Shown here one piece after another: positions 41,532-49,336 of a stretch of DNA of 64,000 nucleotides. The position numbers and the translations under genes are program-made. How positions within the stretch are numbered: the first letter of the stretch is position 1; each line of letters starts with the position of its first letter. Under the pieces are notes generated by a model. It saw only the letters and a list, made by a program, of their open reading frames with translations. It was not told the DNA's origin and searched no databases. Source of the stretch: Porticoccus sp038143955 (GTDB taxonomy: Bacteria > Pseudomonadota > Gammaproteobacteria > Pseudomonadales > Porticoccaceae); contig JAYQMT010000005.1 in NCBI GenBank assembly GCA_038143955.1, positions 992,001 to 1,056,000 of the forward strand. Reading direction: 5' to 3'.

Positions 41532-42008
41532 TTTTTAGCCTCGCAACTATCCTCAAAACTAGGAATAACATTCGCTTTTTCAATAATTTGAATTGGAAAA
41601 ATAAATTCTTTATCTTCTGTCGTTAACAAAATGTCTTCTCCCTCCCTCTATACCACCTAAAAAACCTTTAAAGTTTCGTCTCCCATCGAGAGGTAAACGA
41701 AGCCTCAAAGTAATCTTTTCACCTTTATACTGATTGTATTGATCAAGTGTAAAAAGGGGTCTATCCATTCCTGGAGAAGATACTTCTAATGTATATCTAT
41801 TAGTTATTAAATCTTCGACATCTAGCAAGCTTGCTATCTGTCTACTAACCTTTTCGCAATCCTCAACTGTAATTGGATCTTTATCAATATATATCCTCAA
41901 GACATTATTTCGTCTTGAGGATAGGTACTCAAGACCCCAAAATATGCAACCTAGGTCAGATACGACTGGGGCTATTAGCTCTTTAAGGGTATCCTCTTTT
42001 GATATCAC
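41528..42008 (-). CDS. rimP: Ribosome maturation factor RimP, frameshifted at the C-terminus
   Basis: Needed for 30S subunit assembly. LKELIAPVVSDLGCIFWGLE near the N-terminus, LRIYIDKDPITVEDCEKVSR, and LEVSSPGMDRPLFTLDQYNQ are family hallmarks. The frame breaks in the G-rich repeat 41640-41646 (one base extra). Correction continues EDILLTTEDKEFIFPIQI to a stop at 41528, for about 159 residues, and that stop overlaps the nusA start by 4 bp. First gene of the nusA operon. Confidence 0.92.
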
Positions 42009-42065
42009 TGTTAACCCTCGAATTCCCTTGCTGAATTATCGTATACTTAGTCAGCGTCTCCTAAC

Positions 42066-42092
42066 AAAAAGCCCCATAAAGGGGCTTTTTTT
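42066..42092 (-). terminator. Strong hairpin terminator between tRNA-fMet and rimP
   Basis: Perfect stem AAAAAGCCCC / GGGGCTTTTT with a 5-nt loop, flanked by A and T runs so that it can work on either strand. On the minus strand it follows the initiator tRNA and lies about 58 bp before rimP. It may end the tRNA transcript or attenuate read-through into the nusA operon. Confidence 0.85.
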
Positions 42093-42147
42093 GCGCGTAT
42101 TTTTTTCAACGCTCAAACATAGAGAAAAATCATTCTATATGTATATT

Positions 42148-42223
<76 letters not shown>

Positions 42224-42405
42224 ACGAATCTTCTTCACTTAACTCTGGTTCAGTTAGCCACCAGTGAATAAAACAAATTCCTACCGAAATTTATCTAATA
42301 TCTAATTATATTAGGGCACTTAATTTATGGTCGAAGATTATAGGGCTAGCATTGTCTCTGGTCAAGGCAAACCCTTCTAATTCCTAGTCTTTTCCTTATT
42401 TATTA

Positions 42406-43104
42406 TTAATCACAGTGACTTCTATCTGAAATAAATTTTTCATAAACCTCAACTGCAAATTGGCCATACTTGAAAAAGTATCTACATTTATATTTCTTTT
42501 CGCAGATTTTTAGTTGTCTTTCAAAGATTTCTGTTTGACGGCTAACTTTTTTTGCTATTTTGCGAAGTAATTTTTTTCTGAGGTAGCTTTTTCTTTTATA
42601 GCCCCCCCGACCCTCATGATAGGCCAAATAAAGATGCTCTATATTGGTTTGGCTGATACCGAGTACGGATCGGCTTTTTTTGTTATACCAACCAATAAAA
42701 TCAGTAGCATACTTCATATGTGATCTTCTTGAAAAAAGCGAACCTCTCTCCTCTTCATATTCCGACCATACAGCGTCCTGAGCCTGAGCATAACCATATG
42801 CAGAGGAGGATCTAAACCAAGGAATAATACCAAGTAACTTGTCTCTTGGTGGCCTTATATCGTGCCTAAAAGATGACTCTTGTTTTATAAAAGCAATTTG
42901 TGCACCAATGCTTGTACCCCACTGCTTTTCGGAATCTAGTGCATAGTCATACCAATCGGGGTGATCTTTAAATATAGAACAAATATTAGATTGATTGCTC
43001 GGTGGTTCTGGACTAGTAAATATGCATCCGCCTAAAAGTATGCTTAACACGATGATTGTTAGCAGTTTTTTTTTAAGCACAAAAACTCCTTTTAAAATAT
43101 TCAT
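42406..43104 (-). CDS. Lipoprotein with lytic transglycosylase (SLT-like) domain
   Basis: Probable outer-membrane-anchored peptidoglycan hydrolase of 232 residues. The N-terminal signal LLTIIVLSILLGGC is a clear lipobox, with the acylated cysteine near residue 27. The domain has the ES catalytic pattern in IAFIKQESSFRHDI, then SSSAYGYAQAQDAVW and LYLAYHEGRGGY, in keeping with transglycosylase SLT folds. The C-terminal region is lysine-rich. A later start at residue 10 is possible. It follows metY on the same strand. I cannot place it in a named Mlt family. Confidence 0.8.
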   Translation of the reverse strand: MNILKGVFVLKKKLLTIIVLSILLGGCIFTSPEPPSNQSNICSIFKDHPDWYDYALDSEKQWGTSIGAQIAFIKQESSFRHDIRPPRDKLLGIIPWFRSSSAYGYAQAQDAVWSEYEEERGSLFSRRSHMKYATDFIGWYNKKSRSVLGISQTNIEHLYLAYHEGRGGYKRKSYLRKKLLRKIAKKVSRQTEIFERQLKICEKKYKCRYFFKYGQFAVEVYEKFISDRSHCD

Positions 43105-43119
43105 AACTCAATTTTATTA

Positions 43120-44391
43120 TTATTTAGTATTTTCTAGAGCTTGATTTATATCAAAGAGGATATCGTCAATAAACTCTATACCTACAGAAATGCGAATCAT
43201 ATCTCGGCTGATTCCAGCGGACTTTAATTCTTCATCATTTAGCTGGCGGTGGGTTGTGCTAGCAGGATGACAAGCTAGAGACTTGGCATCACCAATGTTC
43301 ACAAGTCGCTTAATAAGCTGCAAACTATCAATAAAATTAATTCCAGCGTCTTCTCCACCCGTTATTCCGAAACTTAGAATTCCTGATGGTTTTCCAGAAA
43401 CAACTTTATTTGAGAGTTGATAATATTTATCGCCTGCTAAGCCAGCGTAATTTACCCAGCTAACAAGTTTATGTGCAGATAGGTATTGAGCCACTTTTAG
43501 AGCATTTTCAGTATGACGCTCCATTCTAAGAGCTAGGGTTTCAAGGCCTTGTAAAATTAAAAATGAATTAAATGGTGAAATTGCAGCGCCCATATTACGG
43601 AGTGGCACTACGCGAGCTCTACCTATAAATGCTGCCTCTCCCATGGCCTCTGCATATATCACTCCGTGATAAGAGGGGTCTGGTTGATTAAATACTGGAA
43701 ATCGAGGATGACCCTTCCAAAGGAAATTTCCCGAATCGATAATTATTCCACCTATGGACGTACCGTGACCCCCAATATATTTGGTCAATGAATGAATGAT
43801 GATATCGGCTCCTTGTTCAAATGGTCGACAATAAACAGGTGTCGCGACAGTATTATCCACTATTACTGGCACACCATACTTATGAGCCATATTTGATAGT
43901 TCTTCAATATCGACAACGTTACCTGCAGGATTGCCAATAGATTCACAGAATACAGCTTTTGTATTATCATCAATCAAAGCCTCTAGGGCAGCTATATCAT
44001 CACCTGAAGCCATGCGCACCTCAATACCTTGGTTGGGCAACGAATGCATAAAAAAGTTGTATGTCCCGCCATAGAGCTGACTGACGCTAACAACATTTTC
44101 TCCACTACAAGCGAGGGTCTGGATAGCTGCTGTAATAGCAGCCATTCCAGATGCCATAGCTAACGAACCAATTCCACCTTCTAATGCAGTCATACGCTGC
44201 TCTAATACTTCAGTGGTAGGGTTCATCATGCGGGTATAGATATTGCCTGGTTCAGCTAAATTAAAAAGATCGGCCCCATGTTGAGTATCTCGAAAACTAT
44301 AAGATGTAGTCTGATAGATGGGTACAGCAACAGCTCTTGTAGTTGGGTCATCTTCAAATCCAGCATGAATTGATTTAGTCTCAATGTTCAT
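43120..44391 (-). CDS. metY: O-acetylhomoserine sulfhydrylase/aminocarboxypropyltransferase
   Basis: PLP enzyme of the Cys/Met metabolism family that makes homocysteine directly from O-acetylhomoserine and sulfide. Intact at 423 residues. Typical segments are TKSIHAGFEDDPTTRAVAVP at the start, YTRMMNPTTEVLEQRMTALE, and the PLP lysine in IIHSLTKYIGGHGTSIGG. SLACHPASTTHRQLNDEELK and ISVGIEFIDDIL follow near the end. The long form (over 420 residues) with the ATR-type N-terminus favours MetY over MetB/MetZ. No riboswitch was recognised upstream; the upstream region holds a decayed gene fragment. Confidence 0.93.
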   Translation of the reverse strand: MNIETKSIHAGFEDDPTTRAVAVPIYQTTSYSFRDTQHGADLFNLAEPGNIYTRMMNPTTEVLEQRMTALEGGIGSLAMASGMAAITAAIQTLACSGENVVSVSQLYGGTYNFFMHSLPNQGIEVRMASGDDIAALEALIDDNTKAVFCESIGNPAGNVVDIEELSNMAHKYGVPVIVDNTVATPVYCRPFEQGADIIIHSLTKYIGGHGTSIGGIIIDSGNFLWKGHPRFPVFNQPDPSYHGVIYAEAMGEAAFIGRARVVPLRNMGAAISPFNSFLILQGLETLALRMERHTENALKVAQYLSAHKLVSWVNYAGLAGDKYYQLSNKVVSGKPSGILSFGITGGEDAGINFIDSLQLIKRLVNIGDAKSLACHPASTTHRQLNDEELKSAGISRDMIRISVGIEFIDDILFDINQALENTK

Positions 44392-44400
44392 AAGCGCACC

Positions 44401-44545
44401 TAATAAATATTTTTAGATTATCTGAATGATCAATTTCCATTTTGTCATAAACTGTGACCTTGTATCCTTGTTCCACTAACCTTGCAATAAGGTAACTGCA
44501 AATAGTTCACAGACCACCTATTATAAGGATTTTCGTACTCTTCTT
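44401..44545 (-). pseudogene. Remnant of an NAD-dependent epimerase/dehydratase N-terminus
   Basis: Minus-strand translation reads STKILIIGGL-stop-TICSYLIARLVEQGYK followed by VTVYDKMEIDHSDNLKIF. This is the first beta-alpha-beta unit of an extended short-chain dehydrogenase (GGxGxxG loop replaced and interrupted by a stop). The similarity fades and the frame ends just before metY, so only about 45-50 codons survive. There is no normal start codon. Unlike the frameshifted housekeeping genes, no single-base change recovers a gene, so I regard it as true decay, probably of a nucleotide-sugar epimerase brought in earlier. Confidence 0.55.
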
Positions 44546-44640
44546 TCCTAATTATAAGTTTATGTTATGAATTTAGCATTTCCATTAATGAATAATTATT
44601 TTTTAGGACCTTACTGAATACTATAAGTAATTTAATGCAG

Positions 44641-44854
44641 TTAAGTCATGAGTTTTTTATGCTTTGCACTTCTTCCAGAAACACGTTTTCTCCAAAGCCT
44701 AAAACTCGAAGCTTTTAAGCTTGATCTCATTATCTTAATAACATCTGGTTCTGCCAAACCAGTTATATTCTTTATATCATCAAATGAGGTTTTGTCACAC
44801 CAAGCCATTTCGATAATTTCACTGACATCACATTGGTTTTTTATAATAATTCAC
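44641..44854 (-). CDS. DUF2805 (TIGR03643) small protein, probably frameshifted near the start
   Basis: The frame ending at 44641 reads SEIIEMAWCDKTSFDDIKNI then TGLAEPDVIKIMRSSLKASS and FRLWRKRVSGRSAKHKKLMT. This matches the DUF2805/TIGR03643 family of short, probably DNA-binding-like helical proteins widespread in marine bacteria. No start codon lies in that frame. Removing one T from the T6 run at 44837-44842 connects it to a GTG at 44854 and gives about 70 residues. That start overlaps the stop of the upstream unknown gene at 44841, suggesting translational coupling. Function unknown. Confidence 0.7.
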
Positions 44855-45230
44855 CCCTTTCATCAGATTTTAGATCAATTTTCATATCAATATCGGACTC
44901 ATCGCTTGTCTCTTTGGGATTGTCCTTCCAGGGGGTTCTCCATGAAGGCAGATTGTCTCTGTATGAGATTGTATCTGCCCAAAGTGCATATGAACTATAG
45001 TAACTCTTATATCCTTCTATGAATTCATCAGATTTTTTATGTAAGGCTTTGCTGAACAGTTTTTTAAAATCCTCTGGATGTTCTAAAAAATTATTCCAAA
45101 GCTCTAAATCAAACCCATAAATTTTTATTTCTTCTTTAGCTGCACTTTCTCCATCCAGAAATGTCATAAGGTTATCCATAGAATATTTTGCTTTTAAAGA
45201 TCCTTTTATTTTATTACTCGGAGAGCCCAA
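44841..45230 (-). CDS. Uncharacterised soluble protein
   Basis: A 129-residue hydrophilic protein that I do not recognise. It is rich in lysine, glutamate, serine and aromatic residues (YKSYYSSYALWADTISYRDN) and has an acidic C-terminal tail (DESDIDMKIDLKSDERGELL). No signal peptide, membrane segment or catalytic motif is evident. Its start overlaps the end of the two-helix membrane protein upstream by 17 bp, and its stop overlaps the probable DUF2805 start, so the three appear to be one translationally coupled unit. Confidence 0.6.
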   Translation of the reverse strand: MGSPSNKIKGSLKAKYSMDNLMTFLDGESAAKEEIKIYGFDLELWNNFLEHPEDFKKLFSKALHKKSDEFIEGYKSYYSSYALWADTISYRDNLPSWRTPWKDNPKETSDESDIDMKIDLKSDERGELL

Positions 45231-45522
45231 AAATTAGTAGGTAAATAGGGGTCCACACATAAACCGCACCTATAAAACTCCATAACCACATCTGACGTCT
45301 ATCAGTTTCAAATCTTTTAAGATAATAATCTAGTTCTACCTCAGAATATTCTCCTCTATCCTGGCTCTGCCAAACATCTCGTTCAAACTTGAGTCCTTTT
45401 ATTTGCCAGCAATAACAACCTATCACACAAAGAAAGTATAATCCTATCCCCAAACCACGTCCCCTAAATATCAAATTATAAATTATATGATACTCACTAT
45501 TATTGCATTTAATAAGGGTCAT
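45214..45522 (-). CDS. Uncharacterised small membrane protein with two predicted transmembrane segments
   Basis: Up to 102 residues. Segment LGIGLYFLCVIGCYCW and segment WLWSFIGAVYVWTPIYLLIF look membrane-spanning, joined by a charged cytoplasmic or periplasmic loop (FERDVWQSQDRGEYSEVELD). I recognise no family. The start is uncertain. The first 12 or so codons are antisense to a probable plus-strand gene, and a TTG at 45474 is a reasonable alternative start. It overlaps the downstream soluble protein gene by 17 bp. Confidence 0.5.
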   Translation of the reverse strand: MTLIKCNNSEYHIIYNLIFRGRGLGIGLYFLCVIGCYCWQIKGLKFERDVWQSQDRGEYSEVELDYYLKRFETDRRQMWLWSFIGAVYVWTPIYLLIFGLSE

Positions 45523-45616
45523 AAAAATAGATGGGTGATTATGATTATAAATATTGTCTTTGGTTTAACACTATTAGTGTTGGTTAATAGCAATTATTTG
45601 GGCTTTTGCTGTCTGA
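45487..45616 (+). CDS. Superinfection immunity-like small membrane protein, frameshifted or decayed
   Basis: Plus-strand reading gives ILTIIAFNKGHKNRWVIMII then NIVFGLTLLV. A different frame continues WLIAIIWAFAV-stop at 45616. Together these recall the superinfection-immunity/Imm_superinfect family (PF14373), whose pattern is TIIAF..GH.NR..I...N..LG.T..GW..ALIWA. Removing one T at 45580-45581 joins the halves. The product is about 42 residues, shorter than usual, and the N-terminal hydrophobic helix may begin upstream. There is no clear ribosome-binding site and it overlaps a minus-strand ORF, so confidence is moderate. Confidence 0.45.
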
Positions 45617-45658
45617 AATACAACGAGGATAAAGGTGTAGAAAGGTATAAAAATAAAC

Positions 45659-45743
45659 TGGTGCCCAAGGCCGGACTTGAACCGGCACGACTTTCGCCAC
45701 TACCCCCTCAAGATAGCGTGTCTACCAATTCCACCACTTGGGC
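45659..45743 (-). tRNA. tRNA-Leu (GAG)
   Basis: 85-nt class II tRNA with acceptor stem GCCCAAG/CTTGGGC, encoded CCA, D loop GGTGGAATTGGTAGACAC, anticodon stem CTATC/GGTAG with loop TTGAGGG (anticodon GAG), a variable arm and T arm GCCGGTTCAAGTCCGGC. It lies 12 bp after secG on the same strand and is probably cotranscribed, as in other gammaproteobacteria. Confidence 0.96.
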
Positions 45744-45755
45744 TTTTTTTTGATT

Positions 45756-46096
45756 TCATTCTGGTAAATCAGAGGATTTGTTAACAGTGTCCACTTCAGG
45801 AAGATCAGTATCCATAGACTGTTCAATAACCTCTAAACTGGGGAAAATCTCGTCTGTGACTCCTGCGCGATCTTTAGCTATAACCGCTAATCCAAAACTA
45901 GTGATAAAGAAAATTGTTGCAAGGATAGCTGTCACTTTACTGAAAAAGTTCCAGCTACCTGCACTTCCTAACATTGTCTGTGAGGCCCCGAACCAAAGGA
46001 TGCTCCTGCTTCTGCACCCTTACCTTGCTGCAATAAAATCATACCGATGATTGCGATACCTGTTAGGATATGAACGATTAATGTTAATTTTTCCAT
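45756..46096 (-). CDS. secG: Protein-export membrane protein SecG, frameshifted
   Basis: Small SecYEG translocon subunit with two transmembrane helices. Reading from ATG 46096 gives MEKLTLIVHILTGIAIIGMI then LLQQGKGAEAGASFGSG, the conserved SecG signature. After a C4 run at 45986-45989 (one G missing on the coding strand) the second frame continues SQTMLGSAGSWNFFSKVTAI and the second helix TIFFITSFGLAVIA. Corrected length is about 113 residues with a variable C-terminal tail. Downstream of tpiA and upstream of tRNA-Leu, the conserved order. Confidence 0.93.
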
Positions 46097-46129
46097 TTTT
46101 TTTATTTTACCAAATTATTAGTTTTTAAT

Positions 46130-46858
46130 TTATGCCAACTTACATATTTGAACAAACGATTTAGCGTCTAAGGAAGCGCCACCAACGAGCAGTCCATCGA
46201 TATCTGACTCCTTAAGAAGCTCTTTGGTGTTTTCGGGAGTCACACTACCACCATACAAAATTTTTGCACTTAATCCTTTTTCTCGCAATTTGCATCGTAT
46301 GTGTTTATGTACAATCTGTATTTGATCAGTATTTGCAGATTTGCCTGACCCAATAGCCCATATGGGCTCATACGCAACCACTAAATCTGAAGGAAAAACT
46401 TTCCCTGTATACTCTACAACGGCGTTTAGTTGAGCAGTTATAACATCAAGCGTTTCGTCTTTTTCTCGTTGGTTTAAAGTTTCACCTAAACATAGAATTG
46501 GTGTCAATCCAACTTCACTTGCTTGATAAAATTTACCTGCAATCTTATGATTATCTTCCCCAAAAAGATTCCTTCGTTCAGAGTGACCTACGATACAGTA
46601 CTCACAACCAACATCTACAAGCATCTCAGACGAAATTTCACCAGTATAGGCACCACGACTATTTTCAGAGACATCTTGGGCGCCAACTGCAATGGATGCT
46701 CCTGAAAAAGCCTCAACTGCATCAGATATGTAAACATTTGGAGGAAAAATAACGACATCTGCATCACATTCTAAATTGAACAATTGTTCAGCTAGGTCTG
46801 ATAAATTTTTCTTACTGCCGTTCATTTTCCAATTTCCGGCTATTAGGGAACGCTGCAT
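46130..46858 (-). CDS. tpiA: Triosephosphate isomerase
   Basis: Glycolytic/gluconeogenic isomerase of dihydroxyacetone phosphate and glyceraldehyde 3-phosphate. Intact at 242 residues. The catalytic lysine is in GNWKMNGSK near residue 11, the catalytic histidine in IVGHSERRNLF near 91, the catalytic glutamate in VAYEPIWAIGSGK near 160, and the phosphate-binding GGSVTPEN and DGLLVGGASL segments are near the end. It lies between glmM and secG on the same strand. Confidence 0.95.
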   Translation of the reverse strand: MQRSLIAGNWKMNGSKKNLSDLAEQLFNLECDADVVIFPPNVYISDAVEAFSGASIAVGAQDVSENSRGAYTGEISSEMLVDVGCEYCIVGHSERRNLFGEDNHKIAGKFYQASEVGLTPILCLGETLNQREKDETLDVITAQLNAVVEYTGKVFPSDLVVAYEPIWAIGSGKSANTDQIQIVHKHIRCKLREKGLSAKILYGGSVTPENTKELLKESDIDGLLVGGASLDAKSFVQICKLA

Positions 46859-46967
46859 ATTTTATAATTACCCTGACCCTAAATGATCGCAATCTTATCT
46901 GAGATGCTAGCATTATTCAACCAAACTGCGGTAGAGTGACCTTGCCTTTCGGGCTATCTTGATTGAG

Positions 46968-48330
46968 TTACAACTCTCTACAGCTCGTTTTTGCTTCAGC
47001 CTCAACAACCGCAGCGACTCTTTTAGCAATCTTCTCAACCAGATTTGGATCCTCGCCTTCTACCATAACCCTCACAAGCGGTTCAGTACCAGATGGTCTG
47101 AGTAGTATCCTTCCTTTTTCTTTAAGCTCATTTCTTCTGCTTCATTTATTGCATTAATTATAAGCGGGTAGTTCTTTAAGTTAAAATCACCTTTGATAGG
47201 TACATTAATCATGCTTTGTGGATATTTCTGCATTTCTTTTTTAATGTATTCAGTGGTATGGATGTGTCTCTCATTGCGTATAAGACCTGTAAAGCGGCAA
47301 CGATAGCGTCTCCTGTAGTTGTTAAATCACTACATATAATATGTCCGGAACTTTCTCCCCCAAGCTTCCATTTTCTATCACGCAATGCCTCAATAACATG
47401 TCGATCACCTACCTGGGTTCGAACAAACGGAATTTTTAATGCATTAAGTGATTTCTCCATACCCAAGTTGCTCATCAAAGTTCCTGCAACACCAGTGCAA
47501 CCGCCATTCTGATGACGATGTTTTGCGATAACAAATATTAGCTCATCGCCATCTATTAAATGTCCCTTATGATCAACAAACATCACTCGGTCACCATCCC
47601 CATCAAAAGCAATTCCCATATCAGCCTTTTGTTTTAAAACTGCATCCTGCAAAATAGCTGGCTGAGTAGAGCCGCATTTTTCATTTATATTAAAGCCATC
47701 AGGCTCAACAGCTAACTCGACTACTGTTGCTCCCAACTCCCTAAAAACCATTGGTCCTGTGTGGTAGGTTGCTCCATTAGCACAATCAACTACGATTTTA
47801 AGACCCTCTAAATTTCCACCCGGTGGAAGTGTACCTTTACAAAATTCTATATATCGACCTGCAGCATCTTCTACTCTAAATGCTTTACCTAACTTTGAAG
47901 GATCTTCTGTTATGAGTGGTTTATCCAAATAAGATTCTATAGATTTCTGAACTGCATCAGATAATTTGAACCCATCGGCACCAAAGAACTTAATGCCATT
48001 ATCATAAAAAGGATTATGGGAGGCACTTATTACAATCCCAGCTTGAGCCCGGAAAGTTCTAGTGAGGTAAGCAATTGCTGGTGTGGGCATAGGGCCCAAA
48101 AGGGCCACATCAACTCCTGCTGCGATCAGCCCAGCTTGAATAGCTGATTCAAACATATACCCTGATACACGGGTATCCTTACCGACTATGATAAGCTTAC
48201 GGCCTTCGCTTTTTTCACTAAAAACTTTTCCAGATGCCCATCCAAGTTTCAACATAAAATCTGCTGTTATAGGGCTTACTCCAACTCTACCTCGTATTCC
48301 ATCTGTACCAAAAAAAATTTTTTGTGTCAT
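46968..48330 (-). CDS. glmM: Phosphoglucosamine mutase, frameshifted twice near the C-terminus
   Basis: Converts glucosamine-6-phosphate to glucosamine-1-phosphate for peptidoglycan and LPS. FFGTDGIRGRVGVSPI is at the N-terminus, the phosphoserine loop is VISASHNPFYDNG near residue 100, the metal loop is AFDGDGDRVMFVD near 240, and the sugar loop is LGGESSGHII. Breaks are a T6 run at 47237-47242 and TTT at 47131-47133, each one base short. After correction the C-terminal phosphate-binding RILLRPSGTEPLVRVMVEGE appears and the stop is at 46968, giving about 454 residues. Its start overlaps the folP stop by 4 bp. Confidence 0.94.
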
Positions 48331-49172
48331 ATATTTCCTGTTCCTTCTACAGCAGACAATATCTTAAATGCATCAGCTGTAGCACTTACATCATGGACTC
48401 GAAGTATTTGAGCTCCTTTTTGCACTGCTAATATTGCAAAAGTAACACTTCCAAATAACCTTTCATCTACAGGTTTATTTAAAATTGAGCCTATCATAGA
48501 TTTTCTTGATAAGCCCACAACCAAAGGGAAGCCTAACCTACTTAATTCAGTTAAACCATGAAATAAGGATAAATTATGTTCAAGTTTTTTGCCAAAACCA
48601 AATCCAGGATCAATAAGTATTTTCTTTCGGTCGATCCCGCCTAATTCACAAGCACTCACACGATCTAATAAAAATTTACTTACTTCTGCAAAAACATCAG
48701 TGTAGCTTGGCGCAATCTGCATATCTTTTGGTTCTCCGGCCATGTGCATGAGGCAGATATTTAGACCAGAGGCAGCGACTGCCTGAATAGCACCCACTCT
48801 TGTCAAAGCGCGCACATCATTAATCATTGCGGCTCCGACCCTCGCAGATTCATTTATTACTATCGGGGAGCTCGTATCTACTGAAACTGATACTCCAAAA
48901 CGATCAACTATAGTCTCAACTACAGATATCACTCTATCCAACTCTTCCTGCTGGCTAACAGCAATTGCGCCAGGTTTAGTGGATTCACCACCAACATCTA
49001 TAATATCAGCACCACTTTTTATGAGTTCCTCTACTTTTTTTATTACCAAATCAAGCGAGACATTATTATTGTTAAAGAGTAGCCCACCGTCATAAAAAGA
49101 ATCAGGTGTAACATTTAGGATTGCCATTATGAGAGGTTTATTTGAGTCAGAGCGAAAGGTGCTGGTAATCAT
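48327..49172 (-). CDS. folP: Dihydropteroate synthase
   Basis: Folate pathway enzyme joining p-aminobenzoate to dihydropterin pyrophosphate, the sulfonamide target. Intact at 281 residues, with MAILNVTPDSFYDGGLLFNN near the start, DIIDVGGESTKPGA, MINDVRALTR, CLMHMAGEPKDMQ, LIDPGFGFGKKLEHNL, and a C-terminal LRVHDVSATADAFKIL. Translationally coupled to glmM by a 4-bp overlap. Downstream of ftsH in the conserved ftsH-folP-glmM order. Confidence 0.95.
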   Translation of the reverse strand: MITSTFRSDSNKPLIMAILNVTPDSFYDGGLLFNNNNVSLDLVIKKVEELIKSGADIIDVGGESTKPGAIAVSQQEELDRVISVVETIVDRFGVSVSVDTSSPIVINESARVGAAMINDVRALTRVGAIQAVAASGLNICLMHMAGEPKDMQIAPSYTDVFAEVSKFLLDRVSACELGGIDRKKILIDPGFGFGKKLEHNLSLFHGLTELSRLGFPLVVGLSRKSMIGSILNKPVDERLFGSVTFAILAVQKGAQILRVHDVSATADAFKILSAVEGTGNI

Positions 49173-49336
49173 CAGTATTTCATCGCAAATATATTTATCA
49201 TTAACCTAAAAATAATAATCCCTAGTTATATTAAAACTTATAAATATAAAGTTTGATAACATTAAGGAGATCTCTAAGACGCGACTTTAGAAACTAAAAT
49301 ATTGGACTTAAATACTTCATTCTAGTGTCTAAGTAA
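49173..49336. other. ftsH-folP spacer
   Basis: 164 bp of AT-rich sequence without a coding signal or a terminator hairpin that I can defend. A separate folP promoter is possible but not evident. Confidence 0.4.

Noticed and set aside
44392..44640. SAM-type riboswitch upstream of metY
   Set aside because: The interval translates as an epimerase-like remnant and the DUF2805 stop; no K-turn or SAM aptamer core was seen.
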